Assembly (NCBI RefSeq): GCF_000429125.1
Contig: NZ_AUBG01000013.1
Location: forward strand, 1 to 64,000
Direction: 5' to 3'
Origin: Aequorivita capsosiphonis DSM 23843
GTDB lineage: Bacteria; Bacteroidota; Bacteroidia; Flavobacteriales; Flavobacteriaceae
DNA: 64,000 nt
Shown here: positions 35,344 through 44,803 of the stretch, piece after piece
Layout: each line of letters starts with the position of its first letter
Position numbering within the stretch: position 1 is the stretch's first letter
Program-made: the position numbers and the translations under genes
Notes under the pieces: model-generated
What the model saw: the letters and a program-made list of their open reading frames with translations, nothing else
Told to the model about the DNA's origin: nothing
Databases searched by the model: none

Positions 35344-36183
35344 TTAAGCGTCGGATTCCTCAAACCTTCTCGTTAATGCCTCTTCTAGCTTATCAATAAA
35401 CTTGGTCTTGCTGCCTTTTCTTGCCCTTATCTCAATAAAAGTGTGATAGTAATTACCGAGGTCAATATTAAAAATTTGTTCAAATAGGGACGCCATTTCC
35501 TTGATATCTGCCGTGCCGCTATTAATAGCACCACTGCTCTGTAAGGCATAAATCAATTCAATCAGTTCTGTTTTATTGCCTGTCCAAAAAAGTTTTGATG
35601 AATCCTTCATTAAATTAATATTTTGGTTGTCGTTGTTGTTTTCGAGTTTTTCTATTTCCTGTTGTAAATACACAATCAGCATGTCATAAGCCATGATGGT
35701 AGCTACTGTCCCGTCCTGGCAGGTAGAAAACTGCTCATCCACATAAAAATTAAAAAAATCGGTAGCCGACCGAAGATCGGACTTTCCTCTGAGGAAGTAT
35801 TGTTCATCAAGTGATGTCGCCCCCCGTCGGTAGTAATGGTAGAATTCCAGATTATCATTGAAGAAAACCTGTAACCTGTTAATTTGATTGTTGAGATATT
35901 TGATCTGGAACTTAGAGCTGCTTCTTGGCCTTTTGCTTTCAATATTAAATAATTTTACATAATAAATCAGTTTGCTGAAGATTTGCGGCTTTATATGTTT
36001 AAAGAAAAATATCTCCTCCTGAATTGAATTAAAATCGTTTAACGCCACTTCATCTCGAAGTGTCTTTATCCATCTTTCTGTGTAAGAAATACCGGTTTCT
36101 GCCCTGTATAAAATATCTTCTGTACAAGATTCCAGAGACTCTAACTTGGCCTCAAACTCGGATATGAACGTCTGATATTCCAT
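35344..36183 (-). CDS. rteC: RteC-family regulator of transposon excision
   Basis: The 279-residue helical protein matches RteC: an N-terminal coiled segment (FEAKLESLESCTEDILYRAE in part), TERWIKTLRDEV, the central YYRRGATSLDEQYFLRG, and the C-terminal WTGNKTELIELIYALQSSGAI winged-helix part. RteC activates the excision operon of CTnDOT-type elements. No rteA, rteB or tetQ gene is nearby. The gene supports a conjugative transposon origin for the block. Confidence 0.88.
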   Translation of the reverse strand: MEYQTFISEFEAKLESLESCTEDILYRAETGISYTERWIKTLRDEVALNDFNSIQEEIFFFKHIKPQIFSKLIYYVKLFNIESKRPRSSSKFQIKYLNNQINRLQVFFNDNLEFYHYYRRGATSLDEQYFLRGKSDLRSATDFFNFYVDEQFSTCQDGTVATIMAYDMLIVYLQQEIEKLENNNDNQNINLMKDSSKLFWTGNKTELIELIYALQSSGAINSGTADIKEMASLFEQIFNIDLGNYYHTFIEIRARKGSKTKFIDKLEEALTRRFEESDA

Positions 36184-36208
36184 GCATATATAAAACTTTT
36201 ATTCGTTC

Positions 36209-38623
36209 TTAACTGGATTCCAGTACCCCCATCAGCTCTAATGTATAATTATCAGCTGTTTGAATATAGGCAAATTTCTCATATACATTTGCACCCAATT
36301 TTCGCTTTTCAAATGAAGCTGTGAGGCCCAAAGCGATATGTTGGAAGTCCAGTTCAATAGCCCTCTTTATAGTTTGATATAAGAGTTGTCTGTAAATATG
36401 AAATTCGTTGAGATAGGTATAATTCATTCCTACATAAGCTGGAATATAGGTCCTATGGATATTTTTGTAACACAGCATAATCCCAATCAATTTTTTGGGA
36501 TCTTTGAGTGAGCTTATTATAATAAACTCCCAGTTGGGGTGTGAGGATATGTTTTCGAAGAGTTTTACCGGAAATGAAAAAGTGTTCAATCCCAAATTAT
36601 TTTGATGGACATTGGAATACAGTTCTTCAATCTGCTTTAATTGATCTTTTGTACAATGGTCTAAAACTACTATTTTGAGCAACGGCTCCGTCTTCAAAAT
36701 TTCTTTTCTAAAATGCTTTCTATTTCTTGAAGAAAGCTGAGATACAAATGTTTCAACATCTTTTATCCCATTTAGATCAATGTCTGAAGAGTCAGGCATT
36801 TTAATCCTGACAAAACCCTGTCCCTGAAGATAGGAATGCAATGTTTGATCATTCGAAAAATCGCGTAGCACAATCATTTTCGATTTTAAGGTTTCCTCAA
36901 TATTCTCCAAAGTCTGAAGCATTGCGGTTAAAGCCTCTTTTTTTAATGGATGTTTGGTATCAAGAAATAAATGATCCCCTTCCGTAAAAATGGAACCTAT
37001 ACTTAAAACTTTAGACGTTAAATAATAGGGATCGGATTTACGTTGAGCTTCTATGGTCTGCGATGCCCCAACATTGGCAAGCATATCGTCCTTCCAAAGG
37101 GAGTTGGTCAAAAAAGTTGCCAAAATGGGGCGTTTCCCTTGATCATAAATAATAAGATATCTAAATTCCCAATTGTGCTCCTTCAAACTATTATTGCTAA
37201 ATGTTTGCTCCAAAAACTTTAATCCTTCCCAGTCGTATATTCCATTTTTACCAACCAAAGCGTTCCAAATTTGTTTATCTATTTTTAAAATAGAATCTTC
37301 CAGCTGTATGTTTACATTGGAATTTATAATTTCATTTTTAGGCGATTTTGTTTTTAGTTTTAAATCTAATTTAAATGCCTGAAAAACCCGTCTAGAATTC
37401 GTGTGGGTATCCTCAAGGGCTTTTGGGAAATGATATTCCATTGCCTCCACCAGTGCTTTGATTTCCTCTTTTTGATTGTGACGAGAAATTGTAATTCGAA
37501 CCCCTGTATTCTTGACTGGAACAGCAGGAAAGAGCCCCAGGTTCACATAAAAGCCTTCTTTCATCAATCGGTTTACAAAATTATAACCGGTTTTAGGTGT
37601 TCCCGTTCCTATATAGAAAACCGGAGAAATGTTCTGGTCAACCAAGGGAAGATCTGTTTGCTGGAGTAGTTCATTAAAGTAATCCACTCGTTCTCTCAAC
37701 TCTTGTTGTAAAATATATATTTCGGGGGAGAGATGAATCTTTGCAGATGCAGTTGCAGCAGCCACGGAAGCCGGTTCCAATTGTGCCGAGAAAGTCAATG
37801 GCCCTCCAAAAGTCTTTAACTCATGGTGCATTTTTTTATTGGAACATGCCAGCAAAGCACCACTTGCACCAAAAGTCTTGCTCAAGGTTCCGAACAAGAG
37901 AATGTTTTCAGAAAGTTCCTTTAGCTCGCTCAGAACATAGCCAGTACCATTTTTTCCTATCCAGCTCATACCGTGGACATCATCATAGTAAAAATTCAAT
38001 TGGGGGTATTTTAGACTAAGGGTTCGGAGTTCTGAAACAGGGGCGAAGTCACCGTACATAGAATAGATCCCATCGGCCATATACCAGATTTTTTTCCGTT
38101 TATCGGAATAGGACTTTATTTTATCCTCCAACATATTTAGATCATTATGTCGCACCATATCAATCGGCACACTTCGGTTTTTTAATACTTTTGCTGCACT
38201 TTGTACGCTCCAATGTACTTGATGGTCCAAAATAATAGCATCCTGATCCTTAACCGCACTGGGAATTACCCCCAGATGTCCTAAAGTGCTATTCTTGGTT
38301 ATGATAATGGGGTTTTCGTACATCTGCGTAACCTTCTCCTCTAATTCCTTGTAAAGTGGGTTGGAGATGTAGGATTTGGATAATGGAAATTGCGTCCCGT
38401 ATTTCCTTATTGCATTGATAGCGGCCTCTTTTAAACGAACATCTTGTTCAAGCCCTAGATATCCAGTAGTTCCAAAATGAAATAATTGGCGGTTTTTAAC
38501 CCCAATGGTTCTCCCGGAAAACTCGTCGCCATCCGCATATAAATGTATAATGCCTTCTTTTTTGGCATCTGTGAATACCTCATTTACGGTGTCCAAAAAA
38601 TTGTGATGTTTTATTTTTGCCAT
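36209..38623 (-). CDS. fused alpha-oxoamine synthase (PLP) and GNAT-type acyltransferase
   Basis: About 804 residues from the ATG at 38623; an upstream ATG at 38680 would add 19 residues without family support. Residues 1-420 are a class II fold-I PLP enzyme of the 5-aminolevulinate/serine palmitoyltransferase kind: FHFGTTGYLGLEQD, DHQVHWSVQ, YYDDVHGMSW and FGTLSKTFGASG with Lys249 as Schiff-base lysine. Residues about 420-600 are a linker domain, and the rest is a GNAT/FemAB-like acyltransferase region (HFRKEILKTEP, AYVGMNYTYLNEFHIYRQLLY in parts). The PLP part should join an acyl thioester to an amino acid. The fused part could then acylate the amine. Product unknown. Confidence 0.85.
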   Translation of the reverse strand: MAKIKHHNFLDTVNEVFTDAKKEGIIHLYADGDEFSGRTIGVKNRQLFHFGTTGYLGLEQDVRLKEAAINAIRKYGTQFPLSKSYISNPLYKELEEKVTQMYENPIIITKNSTLGHLGVIPSAVKDQDAIILDHQVHWSVQSAAKVLKNRSVPIDMVRHNDLNMLEDKIKSYSDKRKKIWYMADGIYSMYGDFAPVSELRTLSLKYPQLNFYYDDVHGMSWIGKNGTGYVLSELKELSENILLFGTLSKTFGASGALLACSNKKMHHELKTFGGPLTFSAQLEPASVAAATASAKIHLSPEIYILQQELRERVDYFNELLQQTDLPLVDQNISPVFYIGTGTPKTGYNFVNRLMKEGFYVNLGLFPAVPVKNTGVRITISRHNQKEEIKALVEAMEYHFPKALEDTHTNSRRVFQAFKLDLKLKTKSPKNEIINSNVNIQLEDSILKIDKQIWNALVGKNGIYDWEGLKFLEQTFSNNSLKEHNWEFRYLIIYDQGKRPILATFLTNSLWKDDMLANVGASQTIEAQRKSDPYYLTSKVLSIGSIFTEGDHLFLDTKHPLKKEALTAMLQTLENIEETLKSKMIVLRDFSNDQTLHSYLQGQGFVRIKMPDSSDIDLNGIKDVETFVSQLSSRNRKHFRKEILKTEPLLKIVVLDHCTKDQLKQIEELYSNVHQNNLGLNTFSFPVKLFENISSHPNWEFIIISSLKDPKKLIGIMLCYKNIHRTYIPAYVGMNYTYLNEFHIYRQLLYQTIKRAIELDFQHIALGLTASFEKRKLGANVYEKFAYIQTADNYTLELMGVLESS

Positions 38624-38826
38624 GTCTCTATGTTTTAGAACATAGAATTTAGCGGCATTTGATGGAATATAAAAATGCAAAGTTGTTATAATACTTTACG
38701 GATAAGAGTTATTACTCAATAGGCAAGAAAAACTATGAATTCCGAAGCCACTTTAACTGCAGAATGAAATAGTCCATTTAATATTTTGTAAATTTATATA
38801 ATTAAACCAGTTTTTGATTTTGAATT

Positions 38827-39201
38827 ATGTTGAATAATATCGAAAATAACTATGCTTCTTATAGATTGAACGATAATATCGTTTATATAAGATATCATAT
38901 CCAGGTAACAATAGATATAGAGGCGGCAGTCAAAATTGTGGAGGATCGACTTACTCTCCAGAAAGGAGAAAGTTTTCCTGTACTATGTGATATTCGTGGT
39001 GTAAAAGAAATTAATAAATCCGCCAGAGATTATTTGGCCTTAGAAGGTTCATTGTTCGTAAAAGCGGTTGCATTTATTGTGGACAATCCGCTTTCAGGCA
39101 CTATGACTAAATTTTATCTTAAAGCAAATAAACCTCCAGTACCTACCAGGGCTTTCCTGACAATTGAAGAGGCAAAAGTGTTTTTAGATGAATATCGATA
39201 A
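38827..39201 (+). CDS. small STAS-like protein of unknown function
   Basis: The 124-residue cytoplasmic protein has alternating strands and helices (NIVYIRYHIQVTID, FPVLCDIRGVKEINKSARDY, GSLFVKAVAFIVDNPLSG) that read like the STAS or SpoIIAA-like fold common in Flavobacteria. It is divergent from the PLP-enzyme gene across about 200 bases and 66 bases before the AraC-type gene. A regulatory role is inferred. Confidence 0.65.
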   Translation: MLNNIENNYASYRLNDNIVYIRYHIQVTIDIEAAVKIVEDRLTLQKGESFPVLCDIRGVKEINKSARDYLALEGSLFVKAVAFIVDNPLSGTMTKFYLKANKPPVPTRAFLTIEEAKVFLDEYR

Positions 39202-39267
39202 TTTATATTCTCCGCTTATATTATTCATTTTGAGTCTTTGAATATTATAACAAAAAACAATAAAATT

Positions 39268-40251
39268 ATGTCCCAAACTAAAAAAAAACGGTTCAAGCAG
39301 ATCCAGAAGATGCTTATAGAAATGGGTTCCGGAAACTTTTTTTATAAAGTGGAACGTTCTGTAAAAAATGATAATGTTGAAACGGTAGTGGCCAATTTAA
39401 ACATGGTGGCTGAGGAATTCGAAGCGGCTATGGTGCATCAAGGTTATGTAAATGCGAACGCAACAATAAAACATATAGTTTTAATGAGCTTTGTTCTTGA
39501 TTCCCGCGCTTATATTGAAATGGTCACTCAGCGAGCTTGCATAATTTTATCATATCTGTGCAAGGATATTATTGGAAAACCTTTTGAAAATTTTTTGGAC
39601 GACCCTTCCTTGAAGAAGTGGCAAAAATCATGGAAGCAATTACAGAGAAAAGAGTTTTATGACACCTCACTAGACATTACCTTTAAAACAAAAGAGGATT
39701 TGTTGGTTCCCAGTGCCTGTTATATAACAACGTTTATTGGAAAAAATGGGGCTAAAGGAAATACGCTCTTAACAGTGGTAAAACATTCCAAAGATAATTT
39801 TGATCCGGAATTGGATCTAAAGCAAGGTTTCGTCCAATCAACTAATGCTCCTAAAGATCAATTGGAAAAAACTTCCGCGCAACCAAGTAAACAAAAAGTT
39901 CAATTGAGTTATGAAGATATTAGAAAATTGAGGGAAGCTGGTAATCTGATGCTCAACAATCTTGAAAAGGATTTTCCATCATTAAAAGAGTTTGCTCTCC
40001 AACTAGGCACAAATACGTTTAAATTAAAATATGGTTTTAAGGAACTTTATGGAATAAGTGTTTATCGATTTTTAAGGAACGAACGCCTAAGAAAGGCCAA
40101 GATGTTGGTGCAATATGGCGATAGATCTTTCAAAACTATTGCCCACATGACTGGATTTAAAAGTGTACCCCATTTTTCGCGTACTTTTAAAAAACAATAT
40201 GGATATACCCCAACAGAACTTAGAAAAAAGTCATCTTCTGATGATAAATAG
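39268..40251 (+). CDS. AraC-family regulator with PAS-like N-terminus
   Basis: About 327 residues from the ATG at 39268; a TTG at 39238 is the only alternative. The N-terminal 200 residues suggest a PAS-type sensor (IGKPFENFLDDPSLKKWQ). The C-terminal AraC domain has both helix-turn-helix units (LREFALQLG-type helix as SLKEFALQLGTNTFKLKYGF, then AHMTGFKSVPHFSRTFKKQYG). It probably regulates the following MauE-like and DUF6520 genes or the convergent SusC/D locus. Confidence 0.88.
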   Translation: MSQTKKKRFKQIQKMLIEMGSGNFFYKVERSVKNDNVETVVANLNMVAEEFEAAMVHQGYVNANATIKHIVLMSFVLDSRAYIEMVTQRACIILSYLCKDIIGKPFENFLDDPSLKKWQKSWKQLQRKEFYDTSLDITFKTKEDLLVPSACYITTFIGKNGAKGNTLLTVVKHSKDNFDPELDLKQGFVQSTNAPKDQLEKTSAQPSKQKVQLSYEDIRKLREAGNLMLNNLEKDFPSLKEFALQLGTNTFKLKYGFKELYGISVYRFLRNERLRKAKMLVQYGDRSFKTIAHMTGFKSVPHFSRTFKKQYGYTPTELRKKSSSDDK

Positions 40252-40352
40252 AAGCTTTTTTATAAGATTTTCAAAGTAATACTTCTCAGGCAAGAACTAC
40301 TGCCAAATGCACAAATTTTAATACCGAATTTTATCATATCAATTCAAATGAT

Positions 40353-41873
40353 ATGATACGCACTAAAGTCTCGGAGCTAATTACAATTAAGATAATCACA
40401 TTTCTATATATGTTGCTTTTTGTATATGCAGCATCTAGTAAGCTTTTGGATTCTGAAACATTTGTATTGCAGTTGGCACAGTCACCACTTCTGAGTGCAT
40501 ATGCAGTAATTTTTGCTTGGTTGGTTCCAGGGATAGAATTACTTATCGCCTTATTATTAATAATACCTCGTTGCAGAACTATGGCATTGTATGGATCATT
40601 TTTATTGATGGTCATGTTCACCTCCTATATTTTTATAATCCTGAATTTTTCTGACTTTATACCCTGTTCTTGTGGTGGTGTACTTGAAAACCTGAGCTGG
40701 TCTCAGCATCTGATATTTAATATAGTCTTTATTATTTTGGCTGCAATAGCCATTCTATTAGATCGGACAAAAGTGATTAAAAGGACATTTTTCTTACTCC
40801 CATCGCTAACCATTATAGGAATTGCGACGGTAGGGGTATTGTTTTTATTTTCGGAAGAAAAGATGCATCGCAACAACGCATTTCAGAGAAGGTATATACC
40901 ACATATCCTTGAAAAAATTGGTGAATATGACCTCAAAGCTAACTCCTATTATATTGCGGGAATAAACAAAAGCACCATCTATCTGGGTAATTATGGTGCA
41001 CCACTTTATTTAAAGTCGGTAGACACCAATCTAAATCATATTATAGATTTTACGGTTTCTATATCAAATACCAACTTACCCTATAGAAGCGTGAAAATAT
41101 CCGTGAAACCTCCCTTTTTCTATTTAGGGGATGGTACAGTACCTATCCTATTCCAGGGAGATATTAAAAACTGGAATGCCATTCCGATTTCCTACAAAGA
41201 AGCTTATTTTACGCAATATAATGTTGCAGATTCCCTGAAAATTGGTTTTATCACAACAAGTAGTAATACAGGATCAAATGCACTTGGACTTTTTAATAAA
41301 CAATATGAAAAAGAAGCTTTGAAATTGGATACAATGACACTGAGTGAAGGTACAAACGGAAAATTTGAAACAGATGGTAAACTTCTCTGGAATGCCGATC
41401 ATGAAAAATTTATCTATCTATACTTCTATAGTAACCGCTATAAAATTTTTGATAAAATGCTTAATTATAAAAATACGGGCAAGACCATTGACACAATTGG
41501 AACGCCTATACTCGATGTAGCACATTTCACAAAAAGTGATGAATTCAGACTTGGCGGGAAATCAGTGATGGTAAACAGGCAAAGTTCGACCAACGGTGAT
41601 TATTTACTTATACATAGTGACCGATTGGGTAATTATGAAAATGACAAAATATTAAAAACTTCCTCAATCATTGATGTATATAATATAACCAACCATAGTT
41701 ATGCCTTTAGCTTTTATCTATTCCATCAGCGGGATAAAAAACTAACGGAATTTCAGGTTCATAAAAATTTATTAATAGCCATTGTTGAAGATAAACTGTG
41801 GCTATATAGATTGAAGCCAGCGTATTTTAGCACTGGCCACAATCCAACACATACTGCGCAGTATCAGGACTAA
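40353..41873 (+). CDS. MauE/DoxX-like membrane protein with large periplasmic domain
   Basis: The 506-residue protein begins with a four-helix membrane module (ITFLYMLLFVYAASSKLLD, FAWLVPGIELLIALLLIIP, MFTSYIFIILNFSDFIPCSCGG). The CSCGG pair matches the MauE/VKOR-like redox site. A fifth helix leads to about 330 residues outside the membrane, rich in strands and without a recognised motif. MauE is needed for disulfide formation in methylamine dehydrogenase. The next gene encodes a small exported protein with four Cys, a likely partner. Confidence 0.78.
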   Translation: MIRTKVSELITIKIITFLYMLLFVYAASSKLLDSETFVLQLAQSPLLSAYAVIFAWLVPGIELLIALLLIIPRCRTMALYGSFLLMVMFTSYIFIILNFSDFIPCSCGGVLENLSWSQHLIFNIVFIILAAIAILLDRTKVIKRTFFLLPSLTIIGIATVGVLFLFSEEKMHRNNAFQRRYIPHILEKIGEYDLKANSYYIAGINKSTIYLGNYGAPLYLKSVDTNLNHIIDFTVSISNTNLPYRSVKISVKPPFFYLGDGTVPILFQGDIKNWNAIPISYKEAYFTQYNVADSLKIGFITTSSNTGSNALGLFNKQYEKEALKLDTMTLSEGTNGKFETDGKLLWNADHEKFIYLYFYSNRYKIFDKMLNYKNTGKTIDTIGTPILDVAHFTKSDEFRLGGKSVMVNRQSSTNGDYLLIHSDRLGNYENDKILKTSSIIDVYNITNHSYAFSFYLFHQRDKKLTEFQVHKNLLIAIVEDKLWLYRLKPAYFSTGHNPTHTAQYQD

Positions 41874-41925
41874 GACCGAACACCTGTAGAAAAAAGTAGG
41901 TCGCTAATTACATAAAATTTATATC

Positions 41926-42186
41926 ATGAAAACAAAAATTTTAAAATTCGGTATGCCCTTGATGGCATTCTTATTGGCAATAGTGTTTGCTTTTGCCTCC
42001 AACTCTAAAACGCCATCGGAAGATGATGCATTGTTGAGCGGCTACATTTTTAAGAACGGAAAATGTGAGAACGTAACCGTTTGCAGTGACATTCCAGGTC
42101 CGCTGTGTATGTCCAACGGTGTTGTTGCCCGTACCAAGATCAATGAGACCCAATGTGGTTCTCAATTGTATCATTGGAGCAATTAA
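41926..42186 (+). CDS. small exported four-cysteine protein (DUF6520 family)
   Basis: The 86-residue product has a signal peptide (FGMPLMAFLLAIVFAFASN) followed by a 50-residue mature part with Cys47, 53, 61 and 77. DUF6520 proteins are found in Flavobacteria next to MauE-like genes. The cysteines could form two disulfides made with help of the CSCGG site of the preceding protein. Function is unknown. It is the last gene before a strong terminator. Confidence 0.82.
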   Translation: MKTKILKFGMPLMAFLLAIVFAFASNSKTPSEDDALLSGYIFKNGKCENVTVCSDIPGPLCMSNGVVARTKINETQCGSQLYHWSN

Positions 42187-42196
42187 TTAAAAGGGC

Positions 42197-42236
42197 TCTC
42201 CAATACGAACACTTATGTATTGGAGGGTTTTTTATT
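42197..42236. terminator. bidirectional terminator between convergent genes
   Basis: CTCCAATAC at 42198-42206 pairs perfectly with GTATTGGAG at 42217-42225, followed by a T-run on the plus strand. An A-rich lead gives a T-run on the minus strand, so it can serve both the DUF6520 and the S9 peptidase genes. Confidence 0.85.
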
Positions 42237-44784
42237 TTAAATAGGAATCAAACCACTTTTTTATACGTTTTGAAAGATCTAATTTATTTGTGTTTTTGTT
42301 TAAAATATGGCCTTCATTCTCATAGTAATAAAGCATTCCTGGTTTTCTTAGCCGTCTTAAGGCTAGAAATCCTTGCAGGCTTTGGCTGGGATTCACGTTT
42401 GAATCTTCCTTGCCTGCCCATATAAAAAGTGGTGTATTAATGTTTTTAGCATGTTGCAGGGGGGAATTGGCCAAATATGCATCGGGATTTTCAAAGTAAG
42501 AGTTATCCATTCTAAATATTGATTGCTCCACCCGCGCCATTTCGGAATACCCCTGGGTTTTATATATATCAAAATAATAGCTCACTAGATTATGTATACC
42601 GCAACCTGATACCGCCGTGGCAAACATATCGCTTTGGGTAACTATAAAGGCCGCTTCATAACCACCTAGGGAATGCCCGATAAGCCCAATTCTTTTTTCA
42701 TCAATAGTGGCTGCTTCTATTGCTTTTTTAACAGCTTTCTCTACACAAACCGTAGCCGAAATGCCAGGTGCATTGTTTTTGAACTCAATATCTGGCAGTA
42801 ACACGAAATAACCATCTAGGGCGTAATTCATAAAATTGAACCCAGTTTCATTATAATTGGTAGGAGGTGTAAACCGATGATAGTTTGAGGACTGTTCCTC
42901 ATATACATGTACCACCATGGGGTATTTTTTGGTTGGATCGTAATTGAGAGGATAGATTAAGACCCCTTTTAGCGAATCCGCTATTTCAGTATTGTATTCA
43001 ATAAGTTTTCTTTGTGGCCACTTGAACTTGTCCCATTCTGAGTTACTTTGAAAGATTGTATTCGAGAGTTTTGTCTTTAGATTCGTCAGTTCAATTGACT
43101 TAGGTTGTGTAAAACTCTGCTCTTCAAACAGAAAACTGTCTTGATCCACCTGCAACAATTGTGATAGGCGTTTATCCTTCCAAGTAATTTGGCGCATACT
43201 ATTTTTACTAGTCCAATGGTAAAATCCCATTTGAAGATTTTTCTGGTTTTTGGCGCTGAGCAATAGACCATTTCTATCATCAATACTATAAGTATTAAAC
43301 CCCGTTGAACCATAGTTAGTCATATTATCATTTGCTCTTTTAACAATTCTGAATAGGGTCATATCATTTCTGCCCTTGGTTATTTTTTCTTTTTTTAAAC
43401 CGTCGGTGCTAATTTTCCACACATCGTATTCGTCGTAAAGAAAGAGAGCGGCATCATTCGATGTCCAGCCCGCTAACCCATAAGGATCTGGGGTAGTAGT
43501 GCTAGGAGATTTACTATTATAAAAATCGGTCGGAAGATCTTTCGTTAAATTAATGTGCTTTCGTTTTTGAATATCATAGAGCCACCAATCATATTTTTTG
43601 AAATAGGTAAGATATTTTCCATTTGGAGAGAAATGGATAAAATTCAACCCAATATATTGGTTAGCAAGAACAAATTCCTTTGTACCGTTATTTAGATTAA
43701 TCGTATAGACATCCACAAAAGTATTTGAGCGAAATTGAGGCTCTCTAGCAAGGGCATCAAAGTTTAAGGCATAATCCGTATTTGCATTAAAAACTACTTG
43801 CGGCATTTCCTTTGATCCTAACGGTATTATTTTACCATTATGGGGGTACCAAACGGTTAACCATGGTCCTAGTTTCCCGGAACTGAAAAAATTCCGCCGT
43901 GGATAAAATGAAGTTTCAAACGTATCCCATATCTCAACCCCCTCAGGTTCCTTTGCCTCCTCTGTATCAGGACTGACATAAAAAAACACCCTGTCACCCA
44001 CATCTGAAATGGAAAGCTGGACGTTTGCTATTGAAACACCTTTTTTTAATAAATATTCTTCTGCACTTAAGAATTGGGTTTGGTGGGTTTTAAGGTCGAA
44101 AAGGCCCAGATTATAGGTCTTTTCCTGATCACTACTATATAAAAAAGCAAGCTTATCCCCCGTGACGTTCCAAGCAAGCTTTTCGAAACGTATATTTTCT
44201 TCCCCTAAAATCTCCAAACTTTTAGATGTTTTAATATCATAAAGATGAAGCGCTTCTTTATTGTCATATACAATAACCGCTGCTATTATGGCTTTTATGG
44301 GGTTCATTTCAATTATTCTACTTTTTCCAGCGTTATAAACTTTCTTGGAGTCAAGCGCAATAAAAGAGAGGGAATCTTCCGTGGACTGTATTATCAAATG
44401 CCTACCATCGTAGGAAAAATAATTGATTTTGACATTCTGTATGGTATCCGTCAGACCCTCGTTCAGACTGGCAACGATTAAAGAATTGGACTCTGAGTGA
44501 ATTGCAAACCATTCATTATTGTTACTAAAATTTCCCCAATATCCATCAGCAAAACTGAAAGTATCGTGGGTTTTCAAATTTTTTACGCAGGCCACTCCTC
44601 TTCCATCGAGATACGAGTTGGTAAAGTGCGCCCATTGGCCGTTGTTGGATGCCTTAATTAAAAAGGTGTTGTACCAATTATTTTCATTGTAGTGATCATT
44701 TTGTTTTTGCTGGCCGTGCAATACCGTTACTACAAAAAACAGGATTCCGATCACTGTCTTTAATATTATTTTGATGTGACACAT
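42232..44784 (-). CDS. exported S9-family (prolyl oligopeptidase-type) peptidase
   Basis: The 850-residue protein has a signal peptide (VIGILFFVVTVLHGQ), an N-terminal beta-propeller of about 550 residues, and an alpha/beta-hydrolase domain. The nucleophile elbow is GHSLGG (Ser at about 705), the Asp is in WAGKEDSNVNP and the His in NEGHIL. It would cut peptides in the periplasm or at the surface. It lies 20 bases after the SusD gene and ends in the shared terminator. With SusC/D it suggests uptake of peptides rather than glycans. Confidence 0.92.
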   Translation of the reverse strand: MCHIKIILKTVIGILFFVVTVLHGQQKQNDHYNENNWYNTFLIKASNNGQWAHFTNSYLDGRGVACVKNLKTHDTFSFADGYWGNFSNNNEWFAIHSESNSLIVASLNEGLTDTIQNVKINYFSYDGRHLIIQSTEDSLSFIALDSKKVYNAGKSRIIEMNPIKAIIAAVIVYDNKEALHLYDIKTSKSLEILGEENIRFEKLAWNVTGDKLAFLYSSDQEKTYNLGLFDLKTHQTQFLSAEEYLLKKGVSIANVQLSISDVGDRVFFYVSPDTEEAKEPEGVEIWDTFETSFYPRRNFFSSGKLGPWLTVWYPHNGKIIPLGSKEMPQVVFNANTDYALNFDALAREPQFRSNTFVDVYTINLNNGTKEFVLANQYIGLNFIHFSPNGKYLTYFKKYDWWLYDIQKRKHINLTKDLPTDFYNSKSPSTTTPDPYGLAGWTSNDAALFLYDEYDVWKISTDGLKKEKITKGRNDMTLFRIVKRANDNMTNYGSTGFNTYSIDDRNGLLLSAKNQKNLQMGFYHWTSKNSMRQITWKDKRLSQLLQVDQDSFLFEEQSFTQPKSIELTNLKTKLSNTIFQSNSEWDKFKWPQRKLIEYNTEIADSLKGVLIYPLNYDPTKKYPMVVHVYEEQSSNYHRFTPPTNYNETGFNFMNYALDGYFVLLPDIEFKNNAPGISATVCVEKAVKKAIEAATIDEKRIGLIGHSLGGYEAAFIVTQSDMFATAVSGCGIHNLVSYYFDIYKTQGYSEMARVEQSIFRMDNSYFENPDAYLANSPLQHAKNINTPLFIWAGKEDSNVNPSQSLQGFLALRRLRKPGMLYYYENEGHILNKNTNKLDLSKRIKKWFDSYLK

Positions 44785-44803
44785 TTGAATCTTAATTTTT
44801 GGA

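Noticed and set aside
35344-36183. RteC as a sign of a tetracycline-resistance transposon
   Set aside because: No tetQ, tetX, rteA or rteB is present in the window.
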